Assembly: GCF_020886315.1 (NCBI RefSeq)
Contig: NZ_AP025226.1
Coordinates: forward strand, 2,444,001-2,508,000
Direction: 5' to 3'
DNA length: 64,000 nt
Source of the DNA: Saccharolobus caldissimus
GTDB taxonomy: Archaea; Thermoproteota; Thermoprotei_A; Sulfolobales; Sulfolobaceae
Part shown: piece after piece, positions 35,719 to 44,716 of the stretch
Layout of the letters: each line of letters opens with the position of its first letter
How positions within the stretch are numbered: the stretch's first letter is position 1
Made by a program: the position numbers and the translations under genes
Notes under the pieces: generated by a model
What the model saw: the letters and a program-made list of their open reading frames with translations, nothing else
Told to the model about the DNA's origin: nothing
The model's database searches: none

Positions 35719-36567
35719 TCATTTTAACTCCTTGGGAGCTTTAGGATATTTATCCCATAATTTAGGATCGTGAGTTATTATAACGTTAGTTCTCGGTAAC
35801 TTCATTAAGGCTTTAAGTAACCTTATTCTAGTATAATATTCTTCTGCGTTTCCTAAAAGCCATCCCTTACTTTCGAAATCTAATTCATCAGGGAGATGTA
35901 TGAAGTCTCCCGTAAATATGTAATTGTTATCATTTTGAGTTCTTACCTTTAGAATAATGGATCCAGGTGTATGTCCGCCGAATAAATATAACTCAACTCC
36001 TGGTAACAGCTCTAAGTAATCAGTTGACATTGGGACTACATTCATCTCCCTTAATATTTCAAGGTCCTTAAGTAAATATGGGACTGGCTTATTTAACCAT
36101 ACGTTTAATAACGAATATTTCAATTCCTTTTCGTGGACTATTACCGCCGGTTTAGCACTTTTGAAAAGATCTAAATTCCCAGTGTGATCTAAATGTAAAT
36201 GAGAAAATACTATAAAGTGAATATCCTCTGGTTTAAGTCCTATTTGTCTTAACTGGTTTTCCATTCTATTTTCATCAGAAAACTTAGTAACTGGGAAGAC
36301 ACTTAGGGCTATTTGCGGCCATTTCTCCTTTACCTTCTCTGATATACCGGTATCAAAAAGTATTATCCCATCTTTATGTTCTATAACAGCGCTCATAATG
36401 CTAACATCTGTCCAACTTCTCGGCTTAGGATTTCTCATTTCCTCTTCAGTCATGGGCGTTGGTAAAAACCACGCCAAATCTGCACTTATTTTCCCTTGAT
36501 CGAGAAGATAGATTTTATTTACACTCATATTTCTTTTATTATTTTTGTGGTTTAAATTTGTTTTCAT
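35719..36567 (-). CDS. Metallo-beta-lactamase-fold hydrolase (lactonase-like)
   Basis: A 282-residue protein with a complete metal site: SHLHLDHTG (HxHxDH), GGHTPGS and TGDFIHLP, followed by VIITHDP. The order matches the N-acyl-homoserine-lactonase/quorum-quenching branch, which opens lactones. The start ATG overlaps the stop of the upstream regulator gene as ATGA, implying translational coupling. Its place between an HTH_10 regulator with hmgA and an FAH-family pseudogene suggests hydrolysis of a lactone or thioester in aromatic catabolism; substrate unknown. Confidence 0.85.
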   Translation of the reverse strand: MKTNLNHKNNKRNMSVNKIYLLDQGKISADLAWFLPTPMTEEEMRNPKPRSWTDVSIMSAVIEHKDGIILFDTGISEKVKEKWPQIALSVFPVTKFSDENRMENQLRQIGLKPEDIHFIVFSHLHLDHTGNLDLFKSAKPAVIVHEKELKYSLLNVWLNKPVPYLLKDLEILREMNVVPMSTDYLELLPGVELYLFGGHTPGSIILKVRTQNDNNYIFTGDFIHLPDELDFESKGWLLGNAEEYYTRIRLLKALMKLPRTNVIITHDPKLWDKYPKAPKELK

Positions 36568-37211
36568 AATAAGCTATAATACTCATCTAATAAAATTTCC
36601 AATAATAACTTTTCAGCTTTCCTTATATGATATATAAGGGTATTTGGCTTAATCCCTATTTCTTCACTTATTGAAGTTAACTTACACTGCCTAGGGTAAT
36701 CAAATAACCCCCTTTCATATGCTATCTTAAGTATTTCCATGTTTCTATTAGTTAATTTGTCCATTAACTTTCTCAATTCACTTAACTTAATTTCTTTAAA
36801 ATTTATTAAATTCGAGTTTTTTTCTAGGTTTTGTAAAATCTTTGGTATAGAAGAAACATTGGCAACAATTTTCCACTTTTCAATCCCGTCCATAATCCTA
36901 TGGGATATTACAATAGAGTTTGTTTCGTGAAGTAAGTTAGAAATGGCGTTCCTTTTAGGGTAAATGAAGTCTACTACAAAGGCTCCCTTATCCATTGAAT
37001 ATACCTTGATTACCTTAACGTTTTTCGAAGATCTCATCTCGTTAATTAACACCTTAGAATCCCTGCCTAGTATTAGAACCCTTGATGAAAAGAAATTATC
37101 ATCATCGAAACTCTGGGATAAGAGCTTAACGTTAACCTCATATTTATCCGTTATAGAAGTCCAGCAATCTGGATGAAAAAGGTCAATTGACAATACTGAA
37201 AATTTTTCCAT
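36564..37211 (-). CDS. HTH_10 (bacterio-opsin activator-like) transcriptional regulator
   Basis: 215 residues. The N-terminal SIDLFHPDCWTS motif (residues 8-19) is shared with 57684-58316 (LDLFHEDCWTS) and, weakly, 18957-19661. The C-terminal HTH_10 is clear: NMEILKIAYERGLFDYPRQC, then SISEEIGIKPNTLIYHIRKA. It follows hmgA by 32 bp on the same strand and overlaps the MBL hydrolase start by 4 bp, so the three may be one operon. It probably responds to an aromatic metabolite; the effector is not known. Confidence 0.87.
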   Translation of the reverse strand: MEKFSVLSIDLFHPDCWTSITDKYEVNVKLLSQSFDDDNFFSSRVLILGRDSKVLINEMRSSKNVKVIKVYSMDKGAFVVDFIYPKRNAISNLLHETNSIVISHRIMDGIEKWKIVANVSSIPKILQNLEKNSNLINFKEIKLSELRKLMDKLTNRNMEILKIAYERGLFDYPRQCKLTSISEEIGIKPNTLIYHIRKAEKLLLEILLDEYYSLL

Positions 37212-37243
37212 AATTTAGTTTAATAAATATAAGTATAAAAGAT

Positions 37244-38398
37244 TTATGGAATATACCAAGATAAGGGATATGAAGGATCATCCACCTCTTTAGCGTAATA
37301 TGTAAGCTTAACTCTCCTCTGAGTTTCTACCATCACTGCAACCTCATCATTATAACTTCCCCTTTTACTTAAACTCGACTCAACAGCTCCAGGCTGAGGA
37401 CCGTGAACATGTCCACCCCTATGTAGCGTTATATCTCCTTTTGAAATCCCCCTCCTGCTCATGAATTGTCCAGAAGAGTAAAATAATATCTCATCTGCAT
37501 CCACGTTATCATGATAATAAGATATCGGAACAGAATCGGGATGATAATCAAATAGTCTAGGAACAAAAGTACATATTACGAAATTATTTGCAGTGAAAGT
37601 AGTATATACGGTTGGGGGTTGATGTAGCTTACCCGTAATTGGTTCTAAATCATAGACGTTTAACGCAAACGGGTAAAGGTACCCGTCCCAACCTATAACA
37701 TCAAAGGGATGATAATCTAAAACAACAAATTGAAAGCCTTGAGAAGTTTTTACCACTAAGTTATAATCTCCCTTCTCATTAAACGTCTTTAAATTAGGTA
37801 GTTTTATATCCCTATTATAGTAAAAAGATCCTTCAACTAATTGCCCGTAATCATTCCTATACTGTCTGGGTATTTCAACCTGTCTGCCCTCTATTACGAG
37901 TAATTCAGAATATCTCTTGAAATTAAACGTATAAGTAGTTCCCCTAGGAACTACGAGGTAATCTCCTTGAATTAATTCTATACTTCCGAAAACGCTCCTA
38001 AACTCAGCTTCGCCCTCTTGAACGTAATAAACCTCATCGAAGTCAGCATTCCTATAGAATAATTTACTTTCCCCCTCGTCCATCTTAGCGTAAGATATTA
38101 CAACATCCTCATTAAAGATTAGAGGAATTCTATCTAAAAACACATCATTAGACTTCCTTAGTTTACCCGTTGAAAACTTATGATGTCTATACCCCGAGTC
38201 CTTCCATTCCTCAATTACATTATTCCTCCATTCTCCAACTTTCGCTATTCTAGTAGGCGGATTTAAGTGATAAAGTAGAGAATATCTACCGCTAAATCCA
38301 TTTAAGCCGAACACTTCCTCTCTTAGTAACAAATTATCCTTCATGAAAACCGTATGCCTCTTCTTTGGAACTTCACCTTGCTTATAATAAAATACCAT
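37244..38398 (-). CDS. hmgA: Homogentisate 1,2-dioxygenase
   Basis: A 384-residue cupin-type ring-cleavage dioxygenase. The C-terminal half has the diagnostic sequence around the iron site: ISYYHDNVDADE (His296 and the acidic pair 302-303) and GGHVHGPQPGAVE (His330, His332), with the 36-residue His-to-His spacing known for this enzyme. DYHPFDVIGWDGYLYPFALN is also typical. It opens homogentisate to maleylacetoacetate in tyrosine and phenylalanine degradation. It is divergent from a luciferase-like monooxygenase (84 bp), and an FAH-family gene nearby is broken, so the downstream steps may be incomplete here. Confidence 0.9.
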   Translation of the reverse strand: MVFYYKQGEVPKKRHTVFMKDNLLLREEVFGLNGFSGRYSLLYHLNPPTRIAKVGEWRNNVIEEWKDSGYRHHKFSTGKLRKSNDVFLDRIPLIFNEDVVISYAKMDEGESKLFYRNADFDEVYYVQEGEAEFRSVFGSIELIQGDYLVVPRGTTYTFNFKRYSELLVIEGRQVEIPRQYRNDYGQLVEGSFYYNRDIKLPNLKTFNEKGDYNLVVKTSQGFQFVVLDYHPFDVIGWDGYLYPFALNVYDLEPITGKLHQPPTVYTTFTANNFVICTFVPRLFDYHPDSVPISYYHDNVDADEILFYSSGQFMSRRGISKGDITLHRGGHVHGPQPGAVESSLSKRGSYNDEVAVMVETQRRVKLTYYAKEVDDPSYPLSWYIP

Positions 38399-38482
38399 AA
38401 TATAATCTTTTAACCTAAGTATTTAAGTATATAATCGAAACATTTCCATGAAACATTTATTTTAAAATACTCAAAAATAGAT
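38399..38482. promoter_or_regulatory. Divergent promoter region with direct repeats
   Basis: The 84-bp space between hmgA and the monooxygenase gene has two direct repeats GAAACATTT (38437-38445 and 38450-38458, 13-bp period) and TATA-like A/T runs (TTAAGTATATAA at 38424-38435, TTTTAAAATA at 38461-38470) for both directions. The repeats are candidates for the site of the neighbouring HTH_10 regulator. Confidence 0.45.
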
Positions 38483-39511
38483 ATGATGGATAAAATAAAA
38501 CCAGAACTATTTTGGGTTGTAGATTATTACCCAGATTCGGGTATTTCAAAGGGAGAATATTACGAACAAATAGCTAAGGAAGTGGAATATGCTGAGAAAT
38601 TGGGATATAGAGGGATCTGGATAGCGGAACACCACTTCATAGATTACGGAATAGTCCCATCAGCCCCAATATATTTAACATATTTAGCGAGTAGAACGAG
38701 CAGAATAAGATTAGGACCAGCAGTCTCTACAATAGTGTTCAGAAATCCCATACAGGTAGCTGAGGAATACTCATTACTAGATACTCTCTCTAAGGGAAGA
38801 TTAAATTTAGCAGTAGGTAGTGGGTATTTAAAACACGAATTCGCAGGCTTTAACGTCCCTCCCGAAATTAAAAGGGAAATATTTGATGAAGCCCTAGATA
38901 TAATTATTAGGCTAATGAAAGGTGAGAAGATTACCGTTAATGGGAAGTATTTTAAATACGAAAATATTGGAATAAATGTATTACCCTTACAAAAGCCTCA
39001 TCCTCCCATATGGATAGCAGTACTTAGAGCTGAGGCTGCCTACCATGTGGGAAAGAAGGGATTTAACTTAATGATGATACCTTATGCCACAGTAGATAAG
39101 ATTGACGATATAATGCCAGTTGTAAATTCCTTCAGAGAGGGTCTTAAAGAGAGTAAAAGTGAGGAAAAAGAGCTATCCCTTTCTTTCCACACCCACGTAG
39201 CTAACTCATTCCACGATGCAGTTGAGACTTCTAAAGAGTATCTACATAGATACGTATTCTCAAGACTTTACGCTAAGAGAAGAACCCTAGATGAATTATA
39301 CGGCAGTGGGTTATTATTATTCGGTAGCCCAGAAGACGTTGCAAATCAGATCTACAAGATATATAAGTTAGCTAGATCGAATAGGCTCATGTTCCTAGTC
39401 GATTACGGAATGAAACCATACGATATGGTTATTGACGTTTTAACTAAAATAAGAGAAAAAGTGGCTAAACACTTAGAAGGTAAAGGAATCTTGTTGGACT
39501 TTGCTGATTAA
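38483..39511 (+). CDS. Luciferase-like flavin monooxygenase
   Basis: 342 residues with the TIM-barrel luciferase-like monooxygenase pattern: GYRGIWIAEHHFIDYG, LGPAVSTIVFRNPIQVAEEYSLLD, SKGRLNLAVGSGY, and the late GSPEDVANQIYK. These enzymes use reduced flavin and oxygen to hydroxylate or cleave organic substrates. It starts 84 bp from hmgA in the opposite direction. A role in providing or processing an aromatic intermediate is inference. No flavin reductase gene is next to it. Confidence 0.85.
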   Translation: MMDKIKPELFWVVDYYPDSGISKGEYYEQIAKEVEYAEKLGYRGIWIAEHHFIDYGIVPSAPIYLTYLASRTSRIRLGPAVSTIVFRNPIQVAEEYSLLDTLSKGRLNLAVGSGYLKHEFAGFNVPPEIKREIFDEALDIIIRLMKGEKITVNGKYFKYENIGINVLPLQKPHPPIWIAVLRAEAAYHVGKKGFNLMMIPYATVDKIDDIMPVVNSFREGLKESKSEEKELSLSFHTHVANSFHDAVETSKEYLHRYVFSRLYAKRRTLDELYGSGLLLFGSPEDVANQIYKIYKLARSNRLMFLVDYGMKPYDMVIDVLTKIREKVAKHLEGKGILLDFAD

Positions 39512-39787
39512 ACTGATTATAGAAAGCAAGGCAATTTTTTCAAAAAGATTTTGAATTTTTTAAGTTTTTAAATCGTAAATTGCTATAAATTCTAAAATAA
39601 TCTGGATTAAAAATTAGATATACGTTCCCTCTGAATTTCGTAAAGCATCTAATTTGTGGATTTTTCAATTTTTATCAAGGTTTATGTTAAACTTACTTTT
39701 AAATCAACGCTTGAATTTAAGGAAAATTTAACGAGCTTAACATCTAAAAAATTGAAGAATTTAACAAAGTATTAAAAAATTATTAAA

Positions 39788-40636
39788 TTAAAGTAAGGCT
39801 ATGGGGTTTAACGGAGATGCAGTAGCCCCGCTTAATCTAAGTGGTAATATTATTAGCACAAACTCCTGCCTATCCCCTAGGAGCTTAGCCAGCGCCTCTA
39901 AATACATATTATCTATAATAGGTATTCCGTTTTCAGCAATTAAATACCTATGAACTGGTAAGTAACTTTTACTTCCCTTTCTTACGTATTCAGTCCTTGG
40001 TGAGTCACTCCCTACTAATCCAAAACCCTTACTAACTAACCACTTAGCCGCATCTAATCCTATCCCGGGCTCTTCTTCTGCCCCATCTTTGCTAAAACCC
40101 GTGTATATGATGGCTGCATCCCCCTTCTCCACACTAACCCTTAATCTCTTTTGTAAATCTTCACTTGTAACCTCTCTTTCCAAACCTATATCTGATACGT
40201 TAAAGAAGATAGCCCTAGTAATTATTGGGGGTATTGTAGTAACATCTAAATCTTTATACCCGTCCACATCAGCTCTCATGGTCTTTATATCAATCCCACC
40301 AAATAATTTACCCCTTTCGGATACATGATTTAACGCATCTATATGAGTTCCAGAATGGTCACACATATTAAGTCTAACATTAGCAAAACCTGTCCCCTCC
40401 GGTATATCTAAATCCCTATATCTCCTTTTAGCATCATCATAATTTAAATGCTTACTTATGTAAATCGGGCCATGAGCGAAATAATACATTCCGTTCTTTA
40501 TGGTCTTTCCCAGTTCTATTATCTCACCTCTCTGTATTAACTTTAAAATACTTTGAATCCTCTTAATCTTATATGAACTTTCGCTAATACTTTCATATTG
40601 GAAGAGAGTAAGGAAGTGAGCGAGAATTGATTCCAT
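39788..40636 (-). CDS. Cyclase-family metal hydrolase
   Basis: 282 residues. The motif CDHSGTHIDALNHV carries the family's S/H-G-T-H-x-D...N-H metal site (about 108-121). AIIYTGF and GLDAAKWLVSKGFGLVGSD are conserved cyclase features. It is longer at its N-terminus than the copy at 18219-18929, with which it shares only the motif. It is flanked by non-coding DNA; the nearest gene is a broken aldehyde dehydrogenase in the opposite direction. The substrate (kynurenine-like amide, lactone or cyclic ketone) cannot be read. Confidence 0.82.
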   Translation of the reverse strand: MESILAHFLTLFQYESISESSYKIKRIQSILKLIQRGEIIELGKTIKNGMYYFAHGPIYISKHLNYDDAKRRYRDLDIPEGTGFANVRLNMCDHSGTHIDALNHVSERGKLFGGIDIKTMRADVDGYKDLDVTTIPPIITRAIFFNVSDIGLEREVTSEDLQKRLRVSVEKGDAAIIYTGFSKDGAEEEPGIGLDAAKWLVSKGFGLVGSDSPRTEYVRKGSKSYLPVHRYLIAENGIPIIDNMYLEALAKLLGDRQEFVLIILPLRLSGATASPLNPIALL

Positions 40637-40837
40637 TTCTCCTCAAAATATAAGACTACTCACATATAATTAAAATCTTTTTTCAATATAAGTATTTTTA
40701 TTAAAATGATTAGATACTCATATATATAATTAAAATTATTTTCTAATATTTGAAAAATTTGGTGGTTTATTACCTAGGCTAAATTTTCAATTTTAATATT
40801 TATTTGTCATATTATGATATCTTGATATCCAGAAAAG

Positions 40838-40868
40838 TTTTTAAATATGTATACAATATTGTATACAT
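40838..40868 (+). promoter_or_regulatory. TATA-like box and 22-bp perfect palindrome over the start codon
   Basis: TTTTTAAATA (40838-40847) is followed by a perfect 22-bp palindrome at 40847-40868; its left half is ATGTATACAAT. The right arm runs into ATG 40867. The palindrome occupies the region between TATA and the start codon, a strong candidate for a repressor operator controlling the dehydrogenase remnant and the dehydratase downstream. Confidence 0.65.
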
Positions 40869-41358
40869 GATAACCATTATAGGTAAGGAGAAAGTGGATA
40901 GTGAAAATAAGATCCCCGCCACTGAGGAGGTAATTGGCTATGTTCTATCTTTAGATAGAGAAGATATTAGAAAAGTTATAGACTTATTTAAAGGAAAAGT
41001 TCCAGAAAGGGGATATCATTTCCCATCTGTAATTTTACGTTTACCTCCTTTTTCAGTAGTTAAAGAGGAGGTTTTCGGACCTATCCTTACAGTAATTCTA
41101 ATTGAGGAGGAAGTTGTAAATATAGCTAACTCCACTCAATATGGTTTGACTGAATCCATTTTTGCGTCTAATTTTTCGAGGACATATGAAATAGCGTCAA
41201 AAATTGAGGCTAATACTGTAATAATAAACGATACTACTGGGCTAAGATGGGACGACTTATCTTTCATAAGATTTAAGAAAAGTGAAATGGAAAGGGAAAG
41301 CATAATCGATACTATGTTAGAGATGACTAAGTCTAAATTAATAGCTTATTCGAGGTGA
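40867..41358 (+). pseudogene. Aldehyde dehydrogenase, internally deleted remnant
   Basis: A 163-codon open frame joining ALDH N-terminal sequence (KIPATEEVIGYVLSLDREDI, like the yPAT-EeIG motif) directly to the C-terminal third (VKEEVFGPILTVI, NSTQYGLTESIFASNF, ANTVIINDTTGLRWDDLSF). The NAD-binding core and the catalytic Cys and Glu are missing, so it is not an active enzyme. Its frame remains open and overlaps the next gene's ribosome-binding site. It may be kept as a leader gene or is recently deleted. The first 21 codons from 40804 are not homologous. Confidence 0.75.
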
Positions 41359-41363
41359 GGTAT

Positions 41364-42476
41364 GTGAAGATAAAGGATATCAAGGTTTATCTAGTAAATG
41401 CAGTATGGAGAAATTTTGTAATAACTAAAATTGATACTGATGATGGGATAACTGGTTATGGAGAGGGAACTATGGGAGATTTTGAGAAAACAGTGGAGGC
41501 TGCAATATATGATTTTAAGCCATTCTTAATAGGGAGAGAAGTAAATATACAAGAAATTTATAATTTTCTATATAGACACTTTTTCTGGAGAGGAGGTCCA
41601 ATATTAATGACAGCAATTAGTGCTATAGAACAAGCCCTATGGGATATATTAGGTAAAAGCGTTAATAAGCCAATATATGAATTATTAGGAGGTAAAGTTA
41701 GGGATTCAGTAAGAGTATATGCTAATGGTTTTATATCTGGCGATAGACCAGCAGAGGAATTTGCAAAAGCTGTCAGAGAAATGGTAGAAAGGGGATTTAC
41801 AGCAGTAAAAATAGATCCTTTCGGAGGTTCTGGTCCCCAGATAAATACTGGGGATCTTGAGAAGGCTAAAGACAGATTAAAGGCAATAAGAGATTCCGTA
41901 GGATATGATATAGACATAATGATTGACGCGCACGGAAGATTTAATCCCACTTCCGCTATTAAGGTAGCTAATACTATTTCGAGATTTGAACCATACTGGT
42001 TAGAAGAACCAGTACCTGAGGAAGATATAAAAGCATTAAAATACGTTAAGGAAAGATCCCCCATACCCATAGCAAGTGGTGAGAGGGTAGTTAATAAATA
42101 CAGATATAGAGAATTCCTTGAAGAGAGACCAGTAGATATTATACAACCAGATGTATGTCATGTGGGAGGAATTTGGGCATTAAGAGAAATCGCATCGATG
42201 GCCGAGACCTATTATGTTTCTGTCGCTCCTCATAATCCTAATGGACCTATAGCAACTGCAGCCACGTTAAATTTAATGCTAAATATAAGTAATTCCCTAA
42301 TAATGGAATTTTGGGTAGATGCGGATTCTGTGAGAAGATCTTTGCTAGAAGATTATTTTATAATTAAAAAATCCTATATTTACCCATCTAATAAACCAGG
42401 TTTGGGAATAGAAGTGAATGAAGAGGTCTTAGACAAATATCCTTATAAGAAATTACATTTAGAGTTTTATTATTAA
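41364..42476 (+). CDS. Enolase-superfamily sugar-acid dehydratase (galactonate/gluconate dehydratase-like)
   Basis: GAGGTGAG (41352-41359) supports the GTG start at 41364 (370 residues); GTG 41355 is the alternative. Active-site residues are Lys149 (VKIDPFG), Asp188-x-His190 (IDAHGR), Glu214 (WLEEPV), Glu240 (ASGERVV), Asp263 ([10 protein letters not shown]) and His290 (APHNPNG). The DAHGR and PHNPNG spellings fit the acid-sugar dehydratases of the Sulfolobus gluconate/galactonate type. With the adjacent GH116 glycosidase and sugar importer it may catabolise an aldonic acid released from oligosaccharides. It follows the ALDH remnant, a plausible former operon partner. Confidence 0.82.
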   Translation: MKIKDIKVYLVNAVWRNFVITKIDTDDGITGYGEGTMGDFEKTVEAAIYDFKPFLIGREVNIQEIYNFLYRHFFWRGGPILMTAISAIEQALWDILGKSVNKPIYELLGGKVRDSVRVYANGFISGDRPAEEFAKAVREMVERGFTAVKIDPFGGSGPQINTGDLEKAKDRLKAIRDSVGYDIDIMIDAHGRFNPTSAIKVANTISRFEPYWLEEPVPEEDIKALKYVKERSPIPIASGERVVNKYRYREFLEERPVDIIQPDVCHVGGIWALREIASMAETYYVSVAPHNPNGPIATAATLNLMLNISNSLIMEFWVDADSVRRSLLEDYFIIKKSYIYPSNKPGLGIEVNEEVLDKYPYKKLHLEFYY

Positions 42477-42552
42477 AAATTTTTTAAATAATTTATATAA
42501 TATTATATAATTAGATATTTAAAGTAAATGACTATCAAATTGATATACTGTC

Positions 42553-44604
42553 CTATTTTATTAGCAGAAAACTCCATATGGAAGCATTTCCTATATAATG
42601 ATCTAGATATATTTCTGGGTCAGGATAGCCCGTAAACCCGTTAATTCTTGATGGTTGATTCCATACTATACCTTTTTTTACTAGATTTTCCCACTCCTTT
42701 TTTACTACATCTATCCATTTTTTGTTTCTTTTATATCCTATAGAACCTATCGCAAACACTAATCTAGGCCACGAAGAATAAGATTGAGGACTGATATCGA
42801 TAATTTTCCCATCTTCTGAAACTATATTAGGTGTACAGAAATTGGAAGAGTTTGCATTTATTGATAACATAGCCTCTAATGCGGAAGAGATTTTTTCTTC
42901 TTCAGTGATAGATTCCAGTCCTAAAATTTCACTCCACCATTCACCCACCAATTGTCCTAGAAATATTCCTTTAATTTCTGGTTCACCTATCCATGGATTA
43001 AAATATTTACCATTAAATAATCTAGAAAATACTTTTCTAGCTTTTTCTAGTAGGATTGTCATTTCATTTAGAGTATCATTGTCCTTGAGAATTTTTGCAG
43101 TTTCTTTCAAAGCTATTATTGACGCTATGTAGATTGACGTAGTATAACTGTCTATCCCCTTTACTGACATAGCATCAAATCCAGTATCTCCTTGCCCTTC
43201 TAACTCTGGCACGCCGTCTTTATCCTTATCTTGAGTCAATTCCCATTTCATCGCTTTTAACATTTTAGGATACATCTCTTTTAAAAAATCTAAATCATTT
43301 GTAAACTTATAATATCTATAAACTAATAGAATAAATGTAGGATTTGTATCCTTCCATTTAGGTGGAGAAGTAGTACCATCTACTGGGTGATCCAAAGAGT
43401 GAATACCTAAATCATGAGGAACATATCCGTCTTCCCTCATATTATTAGCAAGAAGTGTAAGAAAGCTTTTTTCCAACTCAGGGAATAATAAAAGTAGGGG
43501 TAATGATCCTCCTTCATAACATAGGGCTGCTATAGTACCTACACAAGGACAAACCTCGGGAGATTCATATATGCTGAATCTTCCCTTATCGTCAAAAATG
43601 GTGTTGCTAGAAAGTATATAGGCACTATTTATTATTGCATCTTTGAGCCATTCTGGTAAATCGGTATTATTATAAACTATTTTATGAAAATCTGCACTTT
43701 GATTTCTTAATTTCTCAAAGTTTTTGTAAAAATACTCTGCAATTTCTATAGCACTAGAAAAATTCTTTTGATAATAGGTACCATAAGGATATAATACATG
43801 TTTACCACGAATATACCATGATAATACAAATTTTATCTCAGAATCTTTATTATATCTAGTTATTAACATACCTGCAGGATCATCCCATAGTCCACTTACC
43901 TCGTGAACGTCATCTTTATATTTTTCTCCATTTATGATAGATTTCCAAGGATCTTCGTTTTCAAATTTTTCTTTCCAACTCTTATTCTTTAATGCTATTT
44001 CTGGTTTCACATTAATATTATATTGTGTTATTAAATCTGTAGTATCTCCCATTAATACTATTTCACCTTTTCTAGGATCTGTGTCTATGGATCTTAGATT
44101 AGTAAATATTATTTTATCTCCGTCTGATCTATTTACTCTACCTATAGGATTACTACCAACAATATTAGGAAACGAAATTGCGATTAAACCAGAATTTGAT
44201 CCCTCTATTTTTAAAGAAAAACCTACTGCTGGTAGTGTAGAATCTTTTATGTTTTTTGGAATTAAAGGCGAAAATGCCGTTAATTTTGCTCTAATTTTAT
44301 TTTTAATTCCAATTAAATATATAAATGGATATAATCCTCTATAAGTTATTATATCGCTTTCTAAATTTTTTAAAGATATGAAGGGAAGATCTTTCTCTAA
44401 GAAAAATGGATTACCATCATCTGGCTTTATAAGTATATGAAAGCCTCTTATATTTGGTATAGGAAATCCCTTATTGTTAAAAATGGTAACATTAACAATT
44501 TTTCCTTTATTATTAATTTCAATTTTACCCGCACCTATTCCACCTAAAGGTACACCAGCAACTAATTTATCTTCTGAAGAATATTCTACCATTTTTATCA
44601 TCAC
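42553..44604 (-). CDS. GH116-type beta-glycosidase (beta-glucosidase/xylosidase-like)
   Basis: A 683-residue protein with an N-terminal beta-sandwich (VPLGGIGAGKIEI start, as in GBA2-like enzymes) and a C-terminal (alpha/alpha)6 barrel. Typical parts are VDGTTSPPKWKDTNPTFILL, DKDGVPELEGQGDTGFDAM and SYTTSIYIASIIALKE. GH116 enzymes retain configuration and remove beta-linked glucose or xylose; Sulfolobales have characterised members of this length. No signal peptide is visible, so it is cytoplasmic and would act on imported oligosaccharides. It is divergent from the ABC importer (112 bp), which supports that role. Confidence 0.85.
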   Translation of the reverse strand: MMIKMVEYSSEDKLVAGVPLGGIGAGKIEINNKGKIVNVTIFNNKGFPIPNIRGFHILIKPDDGNPFFLEKDLPFISLKNLESDIITYRGLYPFIYLIGIKNKIRAKLTAFSPLIPKNIKDSTLPAVGFSLKIEGSNSGLIAISFPNIVGSNPIGRVNRSDGDKIIFTNLRSIDTDPRKGEIVLMGDTTDLITQYNINVKPEIALKNKSWKEKFENEDPWKSIINGEKYKDDVHEVSGLWDDPAGMLITRYNKDSEIKFVLSWYIRGKHVLYPYGTYYQKNFSSAIEIAEYFYKNFEKLRNQSADFHKIVYNNTDLPEWLKDAIINSAYILSSNTIFDDKGRFSIYESPEVCPCVGTIAALCYEGGSLPLLLLFPELEKSFLTLLANNMREDGYVPHDLGIHSLDHPVDGTTSPPKWKDTNPTFILLVYRYYKFTNDLDFLKEMYPKMLKAMKWELTQDKDKDGVPELEGQGDTGFDAMSVKGIDSYTTSIYIASIIALKETAKILKDNDTLNEMTILLEKARKVFSRLFNGKYFNPWIGEPEIKGIFLGQLVGEWWSEILGLESITEEEKISSALEAMLSINANSSNFCTPNIVSEDGKIIDISPQSYSSWPRLVFAIGSIGYKRNKKWIDVVKKEWENLVKKGIVWNQPSRINGFTGYPDPEIYLDHYIGNASIWSFLLIK

Positions 44605-44716
44605 TAAAATAAAATAGTATAGAACTATAAAAAGATTGTGTATGATAAGGTATACTGCAATGTATAAATAAATTTATTAACTTACACGCTCTATTAGATA
44701 TACAGAGGGGTTTCTT

